The notes under the pieces were generated by a model that was not told the DNA's origin, did no database searches, and saw nothing but the letters and a program-made list of their open reading frames with translations. 64,000 bases of DNA from contig CBDCLG010000016.1 of assembly GCA_965218625.1 (NCBI GenBank), positions 310,001 to 374,000 of the forward strand, in the 5' to 3' direction. Both the position numbers and the translations under genes were made by a program. Source of the stretch: Bin5 sp965218625. GTDB taxonomy: Bacteria > Chloroflexota > Anaerolineae > Caldilineales > Caldilineaceae. This document shows positions 1 to 9,008 of this stretch, in pieces. How positions within the stretch are numbered: position 1 is the first letter of the stretch; each line of letters opens with the position of its first letter.

Positions 1-418
1 GCAGGCCGATACCCGCAAGGAGGATCATCGCAAGTCCGTCAGTCATCCGTTCGGCAAGTACGACAGGAGCTACGACCGAAACGGGAACGCCGGAGACGTT
101 GCGCACCATGAAGGCCCGCAGGAATTCACCCACTTTTCCCGGAGTCATCATCATCAGGAAGCTGGCGCCGTAGATGCGGGCGCTCTGGCCGAAACTGATT
201 GGCGTATCGATCAGGCGCAGGTACCAGTACCACTTGAGCAGGCGGACGCCAAAATTAACCAGAGTCAAGCCCAGCGCCGGCGGCAACCATACCCAGGGGA
301 AATCGGCCAGCCGAGCCGACAGCTGACGCCAGTCGCCGTAGAGTATCAGTGCCATGTACACAATGAGTGCAAGCAGCAATGACCAGAGCAGCTGAATGCC
401 CAATCGTTTTCGGTCCAT
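1..418 (-). CDS. Flippase-like / lysylphosphatidylglycerol synthase TM-domain protein (partial)
   Basis: The ATG is at 418 on the minus strand and the gene runs off the left edge, leaving about 139 N-terminal residues. The visible protein opens with a hydrophobic helix (residues about 8-27), a short polar loop with GDWRQ, a second helix, and then the stretch MTPGKVGEFLRAF followed by ERMTDGL. That PGKxGE...ER pattern is characteristic of the UPF0104/LPG_synthase_TM family of polytopic inner-membrane proteins, which includes lysyl-PG flippases and putative glycolipid or polyprenyl-lipid flippases. The substrate cannot be told from the fragment. It lies 134 bp downstream of menH on the same strand and may be its last transcribed neighbour. 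Confidence 0.75.
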   Translation of the reverse strand, partial: MDRKRLGIQLLWSLLLALIVYMALILYGDWRQLSARLADFPWVWLPPALGLTLVNFGVRLLKWYWYLRLIDTPISFGQSARIYGASFLMMMTPGKVGEFLRAFMVRNVSGVPVSVVAPVVLAERMTDGLAMILLAGIGL

Positions 419-552
419 ATACCTTCAGTCTGTGAGTTGGGCAACTGGATCTCATGCTGCTTCGCCCATCCAGGTGAGCATTATAAACGCGCGGTGATGA
501 AAGTCTCAATTCAGGTGGCGTATTCGTTCGCCCCGCGCGTCGCGAAATGTAG

Positions 553-1389
553 CTATGGGCTTTGGCTGCGGGAGCTGTCGCAATTTTGCCAGAAGTTGAG
601 AACGCTGCAGTTGAATGCGCCTGGTCGTTCCAGATGGACGTTGTGACCGGCGTTCGAGAGGACAACGAGTCGGGCGTTTGGGGTCAGCTGTGCCATCTCA
701 CGGTTGACGACGACGCACTTTGGGTCGTCAGCGCCTGCAAGCAGGAGTGTCGCGACGGCCAGAGATGGCAGGCGCGGGCGCAGGTCGGGTTGGGCGCCCG
801 TCCCAATGCCGCGCAAGCTATTGGCCAAACCGGTGGGCCGGTTTCTGAGGCGTTGCGCTCTCAACTGTTGACGCTGCTCAGTGGTCAGTCGCTCTCGCTG
901 ACTCTCCCACAACGGCAGCGATTCCCATGCTTTGACAAAGGCGTGGATTCCGTCGCGCTCGATTTCGTCTGCCAGCGCTTTGTCATGTTCCCTTCTCTGA
1001 GCCCGCTCTGAATCGGTCGCCAGCCCTGGGGACGCGCTCTCCAGTGTCAACGAACGTACCTGCGCCGGGTAGGTCAGCGCGAAGAAGAGCGCCAGCCGTC
1101 CGCCCATCGAGTAGCCGAGCAGATGGGCGGGCTCGTTGGTGATATCACGCAGCAGCGCGGACAGATCAGATGCGGCGCGTTCCATCCCATATCGGCCGGG
1201 GCTGGCCGGCGCCGGCGAGCGGCCATGGCCAAGCAAATCCGGCGCGAGCACGCGATAGCCGGCGGCGGTGAAGGCCTCCGCCTGTGTCGCCCAACCGCCC
1301 CCGTATCCAGTGAACCCGTGCAATAACACGGCCGCTGGGGAAGAGGCGGATCCCCAACTGTGCAGATGTAAGGTCTGATCTGTGGACAT
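553..1389 (-). CDS. menH: Alpha/beta hydrolase, probable SHCHC synthase MenH
   Basis: A 278-residue alpha/beta hydrolase likely to catalyse loss of pyruvate from SEPHCHC to give SHCHC in menaquinone synthesis. Visible are the oxyanion motif HGFTG (residues 24-28), the nucleophile elbow GYSMGG with Ser94, an acidic residue in the LLLAGADD segment and the catalytic His in AGHNVH near the C terminus. The frame is open upstream to 1494, but those extra 35 residues would overlap the phyH gene and look unlike the family, so the ATG at 1389 is preferred. MenH is assigned over a generic esterase because the gene closes a run of menF, D, B and E. Paralogous hydrolases are hard to separate by sequence alone. 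Confidence 0.8.
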   Translation of the reverse strand: MSTDQTLHLHSWGSASSPAAVLLHGFTGYGGGWATQAEAFTAAGYRVLAPDLLGHGRSPAPASPGRYGMERAASDLSALLRDITNEPAHLLGYSMGGRLALFFALTYPAQVRSLTLESASPGLATDSERAQRREHDKALADEIERDGIHAFVKAWESLPLWESQRERLTTEQRQQLRAQRLRNRPTGLANSLRGIGTGAQPDLRPRLPSLAVATLLLAGADDPKCVVVNREMAQLTPNARLVVLSNAGHNVHLERPGAFNCSVLNFWQNCDSSRSQSP

Positions 1390-1468
1390 GAACGGGGCCC
1401 TGGACCGGTCGCGGTCCAACTGCGGCACACACGGGGATTGGAGAGGGCGATCTGCTCTTCGCGCTGAA

Positions 1469-2347
1469 TCAAGCAATCCGCCACTTCTGTTCATCGGGCC
1501 GCGCGAGCGGAAAGTCTGGACCCAGCAGCTCTTCGCCGTCCTTCACCGTGAAATTCGGAATCAGAGGATGGTTGGGGGCCTGGTCCAGTCGAGCGTGGAC
1601 GCCCTCGGCCATGTAGATGATGACGTGGGCGCGGCGCTGGCGCTCGGTCACATTGGCCGGCGTGGCGTGAAAATTCAGGCTGTGATGAAACATGCACTCA
1701 CCCGCCTTCAAAGCGACCGGCCGCCCAATCGATGCCGATTCGTAGGCCATCTTCTGGCGCTCCCACTCTTCCCACTCACGGCCCTCGGCTTCGGCGGCGG
1801 CGCGGGCTTCCAGCTCGGCGGCGTAGGACTCCAAGCCGAAGCGGGGATCCCGGTGACTGCCGGGGACCACGTGCATACAGCCGTTTTCGGGCGTGGCGTC
1901 GTCGAGCGCAATCCAGCAGGTTACAATGCGCGGCTCCAGCAACGGCCAGTTATAGAAGTCCTGGTGGTAACGGAAATGGCCGTTGTCATGCGGCGGCTTC
2001 GAGATGATGTGATCGTGCCACAGGCGCACTCTTGGCGATTCCAGCAGGGCACAGGCGGCGCCGGCAATTTCGGGGTGGTGTAGCAGGCGCTCATAGATCG
2101 GTTCGCGCTTCCACATATTGACATACTGGGTAAGGATGCGCGGCTTCTTCGCCTCGTCCTCGCTTTCGTCGCCGCGGCGGTGTCCAAACCTGAACTCGAT
2201 TTCCGAATTGTCGCCCCCTGCCATTTCGACCGCGATCACGTTGTCGAGGGCCGCGCGCAGCGCCTCCACCTCCTCCTCTTCCAGCACCTTGCCGTAGCGT
2301 AAGTAGCCGTTCTCAGCAAAGTAGTCGATCTGTACCTGGGTGATCAT
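1469..2347 (-). CDS. Phytanoyl-CoA dioxygenase family protein (Fe(II)/2-oxoglutarate oxygenase)
   Basis: A 292-residue PhyH-type oxygenase. The metal-binding HxD is seen as YHQD (His128, Asp130). The distal histidine lies in LNFHATPAN (His227), followed by the arginine-rich RQRRAH stretch that would hold 2-oxoglutarate. The family hydroxylates small molecules or acyl-CoAs with Fe(II), O2 and 2-oxoglutarate. Its ATG overlaps the stop of menE (ATGA, 2344-2347), so it is translationally coupled into the menaquinone operon, which is not a usual member of that pathway. It could modify a quinone or prenyl precursor, or simply be co-regulated; the substrate is unknown. Confidence 0.85.
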   Translation of the reverse strand: MITQVQIDYFAENGYLRYGKVLEEEEVEALRAALDNVIAVEMAGGDNSEIEFRFGHRRGDESEDEAKKPRILTQYVNMWKREPIYERLLHHPEIAGAACALLESPRVRLWHDHIISKPPHDNGHFRYHQDFYNWPLLEPRIVTCWIALDDATPENGCMHVVPGSHRDPRFGLESYAAELEARAAAEAEGREWEEWERQKMAYESASIGRPVALKAGECMFHHSLNFHATPANVTERQRRAHVIIYMAEGVHARLDQAPNHPLIPNFTVKDGEELLGPDFPLARPDEQKWRIA

Positions 2348-3948
2348 CCTTGAGTCTCCTGGAGTTTTGAGCCAATGCTCGTCAGTAGCTTCTCCACGGC
2401 GCCGCGCGCGATCTTTCCCGAACCGGTCTTGGGCAACTCGTCAACCAAGCGGATATGTTCGGGCGCGGGCTGCTTGTACGCGGCCAGGCGGGCGCGGCTG
2501 TAGGACAGGAGGGAATCCCGGTCGAGCCTGCGCCCTGGGCGCGGCTGGATCGCGGCCGCGCAGCGCTGTCCCCACTCCGCGTCAGGCAGGCCGACGACAC
2601 AGGCGTCCAAGACGTCGGGATGGCCGCGCAAGACTGCTTCAACTTCGGCTGGATAGATGTTCTCGCCGCCGCTTACGATCATGTCTGTTCGGCGCTGGAG
2701 TACGAACAGGTCGCCCTCGCCGTCGATGTAGCCGACGTCTCCGGTATGCAGCCAGCCCTCGCGCAGGGCTGAGCCGGTCGCGCGCGGGTTGCCGTAGTAG
2801 GAGATCATAACCTGGGGCCCGCGCACAAGTATCTCACCAGCTTCTCCGTGACCGATCTTGCCGCCGGCGGCGTCGGCGATGCGGACCTCGGTAAACATAA
2901 GAGGCTTTCCCACGCTGCCCGGCTTTCGATACGCTGCGCGCGGTGGCGCGGTTGCAACCTGCGAAGCGGTCTCCGTGAGTCCGTAGGTTGTGGCTACGGG
3001 CAGGTCCGCCTCGGCGGCTGCGTCGAGAAGATCCTTGTCGGCCGCCGCGCCGCCGAGCAACACCTTGCGCAGGCTGTCCGGCCAGGCCGTGCCGCCGGCA
3101 CTGTTGAGGAGCCGGTGCAGCATCGTGGGCACGAGCGATGTCAGCGTGACAGCGTCGCTGCGCAGGCTGTGCCGAAATTCATCGAGGTCGAAGGCGTGGT
3201 GCAGCAGGATGGCGGTGCCGTACAGGCAGGAGCGAAAGACTACGGCCAAGCCGCCCACATGGTAGAGTGGAAGGCAGCTTAGCCAGCGATCATCGCTGTC
3301 CAGGCCCAGGCGGTAGGCCGAGGCAGTCGCGCTCCAGAAGTGGTTGCCCAGGCTGAGCGCAACGCCCTTTGGCAGGCCGGTTGTACCTGAAGTAAAGATG
3401 ATGGCCTGTGGATGCAAGTCCGAGGTTGCTGACGCGGCCGCGTGCAACGCAAGAGAGTCAGTGTCCTTCAATGACGCTCGACCACCAAGTTCCCCAAGCG
3501 GGACGGTCTCAAGCGACTCACGCAAGGGTGAAGTTGCCTTCGCCGAAGCGGTCTGAGATTTCGCAACAAAATCCTCGTCGCCGGGCTCCCGTTTGTCATC
3601 GACAAGGAGAAGCTTTGGCTCGACCAGTGCGATCTGGCGGCTTAACTCTACCTCCGAAAGGCGCGAGTTGAGGGGGACGAGCACGGCGCGCGCGCGTGCG
3701 GCAGCGTGGATGAGCGCGACTGTTTCTAAGCTGTTCCCGGCAAGTGCTGCAATCCGATCTCCGGCCCCTATGCCGCTTTGGACGAGCCCGCCGGCCTGTT
3801 CGTTCGCGAGCTGGTCCAGTTCTGCGTAGTTAACCGAACGGCCGTCGTAGAGGACGGCCAGCTTCGCGGGCGTAGCCAGGGCGCGCCAGCGCAACCAGTC
3901 ATTCATCATGGCGAGAGCAGCAGTAGCCGTCACTTGCAGAGGCCCCAA
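2344..3948 (-). CDS. menE: o-Succinylbenzoate-CoA ligase
   Basis: An AMP-forming acyl-CoA synthetase (ANL superfamily) that activates o-succinylbenzoate with ATP and CoA. Seen are the P-loop IIFTSGTTGLPKGV (about residues 187-200), the ATTYGLTET motif, the LHTGDVGYID hinge region, and the C-terminal PKTGSGKIARG with the catalytic lysine. Conservation starts at MNDWLRWRA. Two starts are possible: TTG 3948, with GGAAG about 7 nt upstream, or ATG 3909, with no clear ribosome-binding site. The gene sits 15 bp after menB and overlaps phyH by 4 bp, so menB, menE and phyH should be one transcript. Confidence 0.9.
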   Translation of the reverse strand: MGPLQVTATAALAMMNDWLRWRALATPAKLAVLYDGRSVNYAELDQLANEQAGGLVQSGIGAGDRIAALAGNSLETVALIHAAARARAVLVPLNSRLSEVELSRQIALVEPKLLLVDDKREPGDEDFVAKSQTASAKATSPLRESLETVPLGELGGRASLKDTDSLALHAAASATSDLHPQAIIFTSGTTGLPKGVALSLGNHFWSATASAYRLGLDSDDRWLSCLPLYHVGGLAVVFRSCLYGTAILLHHAFDLDEFRHSLRSDAVTLTSLVPTMLHRLLNSAGGTAWPDSLRKVLLGGAAADKDLLDAAAEADLPVATTYGLTETASQVATAPPRAAYRKPGSVGKPLMFTEVRIADAAGGKIGHGEAGEILVRGPQVMISYYGNPRATGSALREGWLHTGDVGYIDGEGDLFVLQRRTDMIVSGGENIYPAEVEAVLRGHPDVLDACVVGLPDAEWGQRCAAAIQPRPGRRLDRDSLLSYSRARLAAYKQPAPEHIRLVDELPKTGSGKIARGAVEKLLTSIGSKLQETQG

Positions 3949-3963
3949 CTTTCATCTTCCGCC

Positions 3964-4815
3964 TCACGGCCTCCACGGGTATTGTTTGAAATTGGGCGCG
4001 CGTCTCTCATTGAACGCGTCGCGGCCCTCTTTGCCCTCTTCGCTCATGTAGAAAAGCATCGTGGCATCGCCGGCAAGAACCTGCAAGCCGGTCTGTCCGT
4101 CCAGGTCGGCGTTGAATCCTGCCTTGAGGAAGCGAATGGCGAGCGGCGACTTGCGCAAGATCTCCTGCGCCCAGTCCACCCCCTCCTCTTCCAGCGCCTC
4201 GACTGTAGGCAGCACCTTATTGACCAGTCCCATTTCCAGCGCCTCCTGTGCCGAGTATTGCCGGCAGAGGTACCAGATCTCGCGCGCCTTTTTCTGGCCG
4301 ACGATTGAGGCCAGGTAGGACGCGCCGAGGCCGCCGTCGAAGCTGCCGACGATCGGCCCTGTCTGTCCGAAGACCGCGTTTTCCGAGGCCAGGGAAAGGT
4401 CGCAGATTACGTGGAGGACGTGGCCGCCGCCAATTGCGTACCCATTCACAAGCGCGATGACAGGTTTGGGCATTGTTCGCATGATGCGCTGGAGCTCAAG
4501 CACGTTCAGCCGCGCCACCCCTTTTTCGTCCAGGTAGCCGGCGTGGCCGCGCACATTCTGGTCGCCGCCGGCGCAGAAGGCGTGGACGCCGTCCTTGGGC
4601 GAAGGGCCATTGCCGGTCAAGAGGACGACGCCGGTCCGATCATCGGCCCAGGCGTCCCGGAACGCTTCCGTCATCTGATCGATTGTCTGTGGACGAAACG
4701 CGTTTCGCTTCGCGGGGCGATTGAAGGCAATGCGAGCCATGCCGTCAGCCTTGTGATAGGTGACATCGCTATACTCGGCGACTTCCTGCCAGTCGGCGCT
4801 ATCAGAAATCGTCAC
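3964..4815 (-). CDS. menB: 1,4-Dihydroxy-2-naphthoyl-CoA synthase
   Basis: A crotonase-fold enzyme of 283 residues that closes the second ring of the naphthoquinone nucleus from o-succinylbenzoyl-CoA. Diagnostic segments are FCAGGDQ (80-86), GYAIGGGHVLH (125-135, oxyanion hole) and QTGPIVGSFDGG (151-162), with the catalytic Ser158 and Asp160. The QTG form (Gly rather than Asp) matches the bicarbonate-dependent type I enzymes such as that of E. coli, so a bound HCO3- is expected to act as base. The start codon overlaps the menD stop by 4 bp (4812-4815), indicating coupling. Confidence 0.97.
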   Translation of the reverse strand: MTISDSADWQEVAEYSDVTYHKADGMARIAFNRPAKRNAFRPQTIDQMTEAFRDAWADDRTGVVLLTGNGPSPKDGVHAFCAGGDQNVRGHAGYLDEKGVARLNVLELQRIMRTMPKPVIALVNGYAIGGGHVLHVICDLSLASENAVFGQTGPIVGSFDGGLGASYLASIVGQKKAREIWYLCRQYSAQEALEMGLVNKVLPTVEALEEEGVDWAQEILRKSPLAIRFLKAGFNADLDGQTGLQVLAGDATMLFYMSEEGKEGRDAFNERRAPNFKQYPWRP

Positions 4816-6602
4816 GAAATCTTCTCCTTGCTGTCTTGAAATGATAGGGCCAGCTCGCGCCGCAGACGCTCGTCGCGCTCGCCATCGGTTTGCATTTCGA
4901 TGATTGCCGGTCTGCCGCGCTGTATGGAGGCGCGCAGCTCTCTGGCAAAGGACTTGCGCGCCCCGTTGGTTGCCACAACATAGTCAAGCCAGTACATCTT
5001 TGCCGCCGGCGCAAAATTCAGGCCATGCGGCGTCAGGAAGAGCCGCTCGAACTGGGCATGGCCGTCGGCGATAGGCAGCCGGCGAAAGAGGCCGCCGCCG
5101 TCATTGTTAAGAACGACAATTGTCACGTTATCCAGACCAAACTTACCGATGGCATAAAGGCCGTTCAAGTCGTGGTATAAGCTGACGTCGCCGATGAGCA
5201 GGAGCAGCGGCCGGGAGCGGTCCGCCGCGGCCACGCCCAGTGCGCTGGAAACGATGCCGTCGATGCCGCTGGCGCCGCGGTTGCCGTAGACGTGGACCTG
5301 CTTCTCCATTTGTCTGCCGAACTGGTCCAGGTGTCTTACGGGCAGGCTGTTGCCGACAAACAGACTCCCGCCGGCCGGGAGGGCATCCAGAATCTCCGGA
5401 ATTACTGAGGCGTCGAACCAGTGCCGTTGCAGGAACCGGGTCTGCCTGCAGAGGACCTGTATGCCGGCCTCGCGGACTGCCAGGCCCCAGTCCGAGATGG
5501 GCCGGTCGAATCGATCCGCCAGGGCGCGGCAGAACGCATTCTCATCGATCTGAAAGAATTGACGGACGCGATGGCTGTCATCCGCCCAAACCCCGCTGCT
5601 GCGCACGTGAATCTGGTGAGGCGGCGCCGTGTGATCAAGGTAGTCATTTAGAGATTTCGATGTCGGCACCGCGCCGAAGCGTATCACGACCTCCGGTGGA
5701 TCGAAGGGCGGCGGATATCGAAGAAGGTTCTCGCAGCTGTCGACGACGGGCGCGCAAGCCGTGTGCTGTCCAAACCGCAGGCCTGACAGGGGATCGGCGA
5801 GGATGGGGTAACCTGTTCGCCGGGCCAGTGCGGCAACGCCCTCGACCAGCGCCGGCGGCGCGCGGCCGGGCCAGGGGCCGCACACGATCCATCCGCGTTT
5901 GTGCGCCGAGACGAGCGCGGTTATCTCGACGATCTGCTCGTCTGTGGGCGCGAGGACGCCCCGGCGAATGGAGGCGTGTCCGGCGTCGTTGAGCTCGTCC
6001 CGGCCACCTGGGTGTGCGTAGCCCGGCCGGTATGGCGCCGGCGGTTCCAGCGGCTTGCGCAAAGGAAAATTGATGTGGACCGGCCCGCGGCGCAGCCCGT
6101 CGGCGATGGCATAGGCGCGGGCGGCCAGTGTGCGAAGGTTGCGCATGGCAACGTCGGGCTGCCCGCTTTGCGGCAGCGCGGCATCCACGCTCCAGAGGAC
6201 ATGGTCCCCGTACATTTTGACCTGGTCTATCGTCTGGTTGGCCCCGCTGTGGCGCAGCTCCGGCGGCCGGTCTGCAGTCAGAAGGAGGAGCGGGACACCG
6301 GCCATCATCGCTTCTACGGCGGCAGCATGGAACTCCACAGCCGCCGTGCCCGATGTGCTGAGCAGGGCCACCGGCCGGTCGGTGGCCTGGGCCATTCCCA
6401 AAGCGAAAAAACCTGCGCTGCGTTCGTCCAGGTGGACAAACGTCTCGATACAAGGATGAGCGTCAACGGCCAGCGCGAGCGGCGTGGAGCGGGAGCCGGG
6501 CGCAAGACAGACGGCGCGTAATCCAGCGCGAACGAGCCCATCGACCACGGTTTCGGCGAAGAGAAGATTCGGGTTGCTGCCGGCCTCGGAGTCCGCTAGC
6601 AT
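4812..6602 (-). CDS. menD: SEPHCHC synthase MenD (thiamine-diphosphate enzyme)
   Basis: A 596-residue ThDP-dependent enzyme joining 2-oxoglutarate and isochorismate, the first committed step of the classical menaquinone route. The N-terminal ThDP-activating Glu is in HLDERSAGFFALG, the family signature LTADRPPELRHSGANQTIDQ follows, and GNSLPVRHLDQF and GNRGASGIDG mark the pyrophosphate domain. The ATG at 6602 forms ATGCTAG with the menF stop and has CGGAG just upstream; the frame is open to 6647, but that would overlap menF by 52 bp. Coupling to menF upstream and menB downstream is clear. Confidence 0.95.
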   Translation of the reverse strand: MLADSEAGSNPNLLFAETVVDGLVRAGLRAVCLAPGSRSTPLALAVDAHPCIETFVHLDERSAGFFALGMAQATDRPVALLSTSGTAAVEFHAAAVEAMMAGVPLLLLTADRPPELRHSGANQTIDQVKMYGDHVLWSVDAALPQSGQPDVAMRNLRTLAARAYAIADGLRRGPVHINFPLRKPLEPPAPYRPGYAHPGGRDELNDAGHASIRRGVLAPTDEQIVEITALVSAHKRGWIVCGPWPGRAPPALVEGVAALARRTGYPILADPLSGLRFGQHTACAPVVDSCENLLRYPPPFDPPEVVIRFGAVPTSKSLNDYLDHTAPPHQIHVRSSGVWADDSHRVRQFFQIDENAFCRALADRFDRPISDWGLAVREAGIQVLCRQTRFLQRHWFDASVIPEILDALPAGGSLFVGNSLPVRHLDQFGRQMEKQVHVYGNRGASGIDGIVSSALGVAAADRSRPLLLLIGDVSLYHDLNGLYAIGKFGLDNVTIVVLNNDGGGLFRRLPIADGHAQFERLFLTPHGLNFAPAAKMYWLDYVVATNGARKSFARELRASIQRGRPAIIEMQTDGERDERLRRELALSFQDSKEKIS

Positions 6603-8104
6603 CTCCGGTTCTCGACGAGGCTCGTGACGATCGGCTGAAACTTCCATTCCGTCTCATTCCATTCCGCTCTTGGAAGAGAGCCTGGTGTAATGCCTGCGCC
6701 GGCATAGGCCCAGGCGCGCTCCTTTTGCACGACGGCTGAGCGGATGGCTACCGCAAATGCGCCGTCCATGTTCCCCTCGATCCAACCGACCGGCGCAGCG
6801 TACCAGCCGCGCAGAGTCGGTTCATGCGACTGGATGAAGTCCAGCGCCAGATCGCGCGGCGTACCGCCCATGGCAGGCGTCGGGTGCAACGCCTTCACCA
6901 GCGGAAGGACGCCTTCCGGTCGTCTGAGCCTGGCCCTGACAGGCGTATGCAGGTGCTGGATATTTCTGAGGGACAGTACGGTCGGCTCGTCGGCGACGCA
7001 GAGCCGGTCCGCGAGCGGATGCAGGCAGCTGCGCAACGCGTCGACAACCAGGCGGTGCTCGTGGCGGTCCTTGGCGGAAGACAAGAGAGCGGCGGCCAGG
7101 GCGGCGTCCTCCCCTGCGCTCGCGCCGCGCTGGATCGAGCCCGCCAGGGCCATCGTCTCAATCTCCTTCCCCCGGACCTGCACCAGCAGTTCCGGTGTGG
7201 AGCCCAAAAAGCCGTTGCCCGGCTGCGGTTCAAAGAGGAAGGTGTAGCAGGCCGGATATAGAGAGCACAGACGGGTCAACGCCTGCAGAATATCGAAAGG
7301 ACGCTGCGCTCGTATCTGCGCGATGCGGGAAAGGACGACTTTACGCAGGGGCGTCGCCGAAAAAGTCCGCCGCGCAGTTTCAATCATCTGCGTCCATTCA
7401 GCGAAAGAGAGAGGGTAGTCGATTTCCGCATCCGTGCATTGCTCGGAGGCGCCTGAGGAACTCGATCCGGCGAGCCCGCCTTCGAGATGCTCGTTCAACC
7501 GGTACAGCGACTCGACCCGAATCTCCAAGGCTTCGTTCAACAGCGGCAGGTTGGCCGACGCCTCTTCTTCAGCTGGCAGCAGAGCGTTGATCGTCAGCCA
7601 GCCTTGGTCGCCCTGTGTCACCAATTGAAAGTGGGGCAAGATAAAATGGGCGGGGTGGAAACCGGTCCAGGTGACGTCGGGAACGAAATTCTCGCGAAAG
7701 GCGAAGCCGCCGAAGAGTCGCGGCTGGGCCAGTGTCGACGCGCCGACAGCGCCCGAAAGGCTCTTCGCTTCGGCGTGGGAGAAGAGGCGGCTTGCCTGCC
7801 GTTGGATGGCGGGGATGCGTCCCGCGCCGTACCCGATCATGTGGGCGGCTACACCCATACCTGCGAAGGCAATGTCCTGCCTGCCATCGCGCCAGAAGAA
7901 GCGCTCCAACCCCTCGGCGGCGTGCAGGAACTGTACTGCGGGCACGCCCGATATCTGCCTGCTGAGGCTGACCAGGCGGCCGTGCCTCTCCACACTGTAT
8001 TCGTGGTCGGCTTCTGCCGCCCCTGGCGCCAACCAGGCGTCGGCATCAGGCTTCTCGGGCGCCGAGCTGCTCCCCGCCGGTAAGGTTCGCGTTTGCCCTT
8101 CCAT
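6596..8104 (-). CDS. menF: Isochorismate synthase
   Basis: A 502-residue chorismate-binding enzyme converting chorismate to isochorismate. The C-terminal catalytic half carries FLGSTPELLVQ, TMALAGSIQRG, HPTPAMGGTP, GWIEGNMDGAFAVAIRSA and YAGAGITPGS, all typical of the MenF/EntC/anthranilate-synthase family; the GSTPE and HPTPA segments hold Mg2+ and substrate ligands. The ATG at 8104 is preceded by GGAGAG with good spacing, so the 15 residues of open frame upstream (to 8149) are left out. It lies 64 bp after the TetR gene on the same strand and is coupled to menD by a 7-bp overlap. Confidence 0.95.
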   Translation of the reverse strand: MEGQTRTLPAGSSSAPEKPDADAWLAPGAAEADHEYSVERHGRLVSLSRQISGVPAVQFLHAAEGLERFFWRDGRQDIAFAGMGVAAHMIGYGAGRIPAIQRQASRLFSHAEAKSLSGAVGASTLAQPRLFGGFAFRENFVPDVTWTGFHPAHFILPHFQLVTQGDQGWLTINALLPAEEEASANLPLLNEALEIRVESLYRLNEHLEGGLAGSSSSGASEQCTDAEIDYPLSFAEWTQMIETARRTFSATPLRKVVLSRIAQIRAQRPFDILQALTRLCSLYPACYTFLFEPQPGNGFLGSTPELLVQVRGKEIETMALAGSIQRGASAGEDAALAAALLSSAKDRHEHRLVVDALRSCLHPLADRLCVADEPTVLSLRNIQHLHTPVRARLRRPEGVLPLVKALHPTPAMGGTPRDLALDFIQSHEPTLRGWYAAPVGWIEGNMDGAFAVAIRSAVVQKERAWAYAGAGITPGSLPRAEWNETEWKFQPIVTSLVENRRC

Positions 8105-8168
8105 CTCTATCTCTCCAGGCCCCCGTCGCGCGCAAGGATTTTCCCACAATACGGTGCGTTTGCAGTTG

Positions 8169-8768
8169 TCAATTGCGCCTGTAATTCACGCTGCGAAGCA
8201 ACATCGGGACGAGCGTGCCGACGATGCGGGGCGGCGCCGGTTCCCCGCTGTAGACCCAGCGAATGGTCACATGGTATATGCTGCCCATCCAGGCGTAGGC
8301 GATGACGTCCGTGTCGACCGCTTCGATCTCTCCGGCGGCGACCGCCTCGTCTAAGTAGATGCGGATCAAGCGGGCGAAGCGCTCGTTGATCTCCAGCCTC
8401 TTCTCCTCAAAGACGGTGCCCAGCCCAGCCGCGTGGACGAGCATCACCTTGGCGGGACGCCGGTAGCGCCCAAACGCCTCCAGGCAGGCCCTGAGCGCGG
8501 CTTCGACCTTGGCCATAGGGCTTGATTGCTGTTCGATCGCCTCGATGACGCGCCGCTCGATGAGATCGGCGAACTTCTCCACCAGCGCCAGAAAGAGGCG
8601 CTCTTTGTTGGGAAAGTGGAAGTAGATTGAGCCCTTGGATGTGTCCGATTCGGCGACGATTTCGTCGAGACGCGTGTCGTGGTAGCCCTTGCTGCTGAAG
8701 ACGTCCAGAGCGGCGTCGAGAATGCGTTCTCGTGTCGATTCGGGCGTGCGGAGTGACTTCTCGGCCAT
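8169..8768 (-). CDS. TetR/AcrR family transcriptional regulator
   Basis: A 199-residue one-component regulator. Residues about 13-60 form the TetR helix-turn-helix: RERILDAALDVFSSKGYHDT, then LDEIVAESDTSKGSIYFHFPNKE with the recognition helix around TSKGSIYFHF. The rest is the helical ligand-binding and dimerisation domain. An RBS (AGAGGA) is 6 nt from the ATG. It is the first gene before menF, and a perfect 14-bp palindrome sits between its promoter -10 box and start codon, so it probably represses its own transcription and that of the men genes. The ligand is unknown; an acyl-CoA or quinone precursor would fit. Confidence 0.93.
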   Translation of the reverse strand: MAEKSLRTPESTRERILDAALDVFSSKGYHDTRLDEIVAESDTSKGSIYFHFPNKERLFLALVEKFADLIERRVIEAIEQQSSPMAKVEAALRACLEAFGRYRRPAKVMLVHAAGLGTVFEEKRLEINERFARLIRIYLDEAVAAGEIEAVDTDVIAYAWMGSIYHVTIRWVYSGEPAPPRIVGTLVPMLLRSVNYRRN

Positions 8769-8797
8769 TCGTTCCTCTCGAATGTCAACAACTAAAC

Positions 8798-8811
8798 CGA
8801 CTGGTCAGTCG
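8798..8811. promoter_or_regulatory. Palindromic operator, probable TetR binding site
   Basis: The bases CGACTG-GT-CAGTCG form a perfect 6+2+6 inverted repeat 29 bp upstream of the tetR start and immediately downstream of its -10 box. Size, symmetry and position over the expected transcription start fit an autorepression site. Confidence 0.7.
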
Positions 8812-8812
8812 A

Positions 8813-8841
8813 ATTATAGAGCAAGTTGAATTCTGTTCCAA
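8813..8841 (-). promoter_or_regulatory. Sigma70-type promoter for tetR and the men operon
   Basis: On the minus strand a TTGGAA -35 box (8841-8836) is followed by a 17-bp spacer and a perfect TATAAT -10 box (8818-8813). The predicted start would fall inside the palindrome at 8798-8811. Confidence 0.65.
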
Positions 8842-9008
8842 ATGCCTGCGGGGTTGGAAGAAGCTGTGAGGAGAGAAACGTTTGGAGGGTGAAGGAACGA
8901 ATCGCGGCCTGCGCTCCATTTGAAAAAGGGCGGGAAGCCAAAAAAGCTCGTGTCGGCCCTGCGTACATCGCAAACGAGCCACCTGGCCGGCAGCAGAGGC
9001 TTGCCTGA

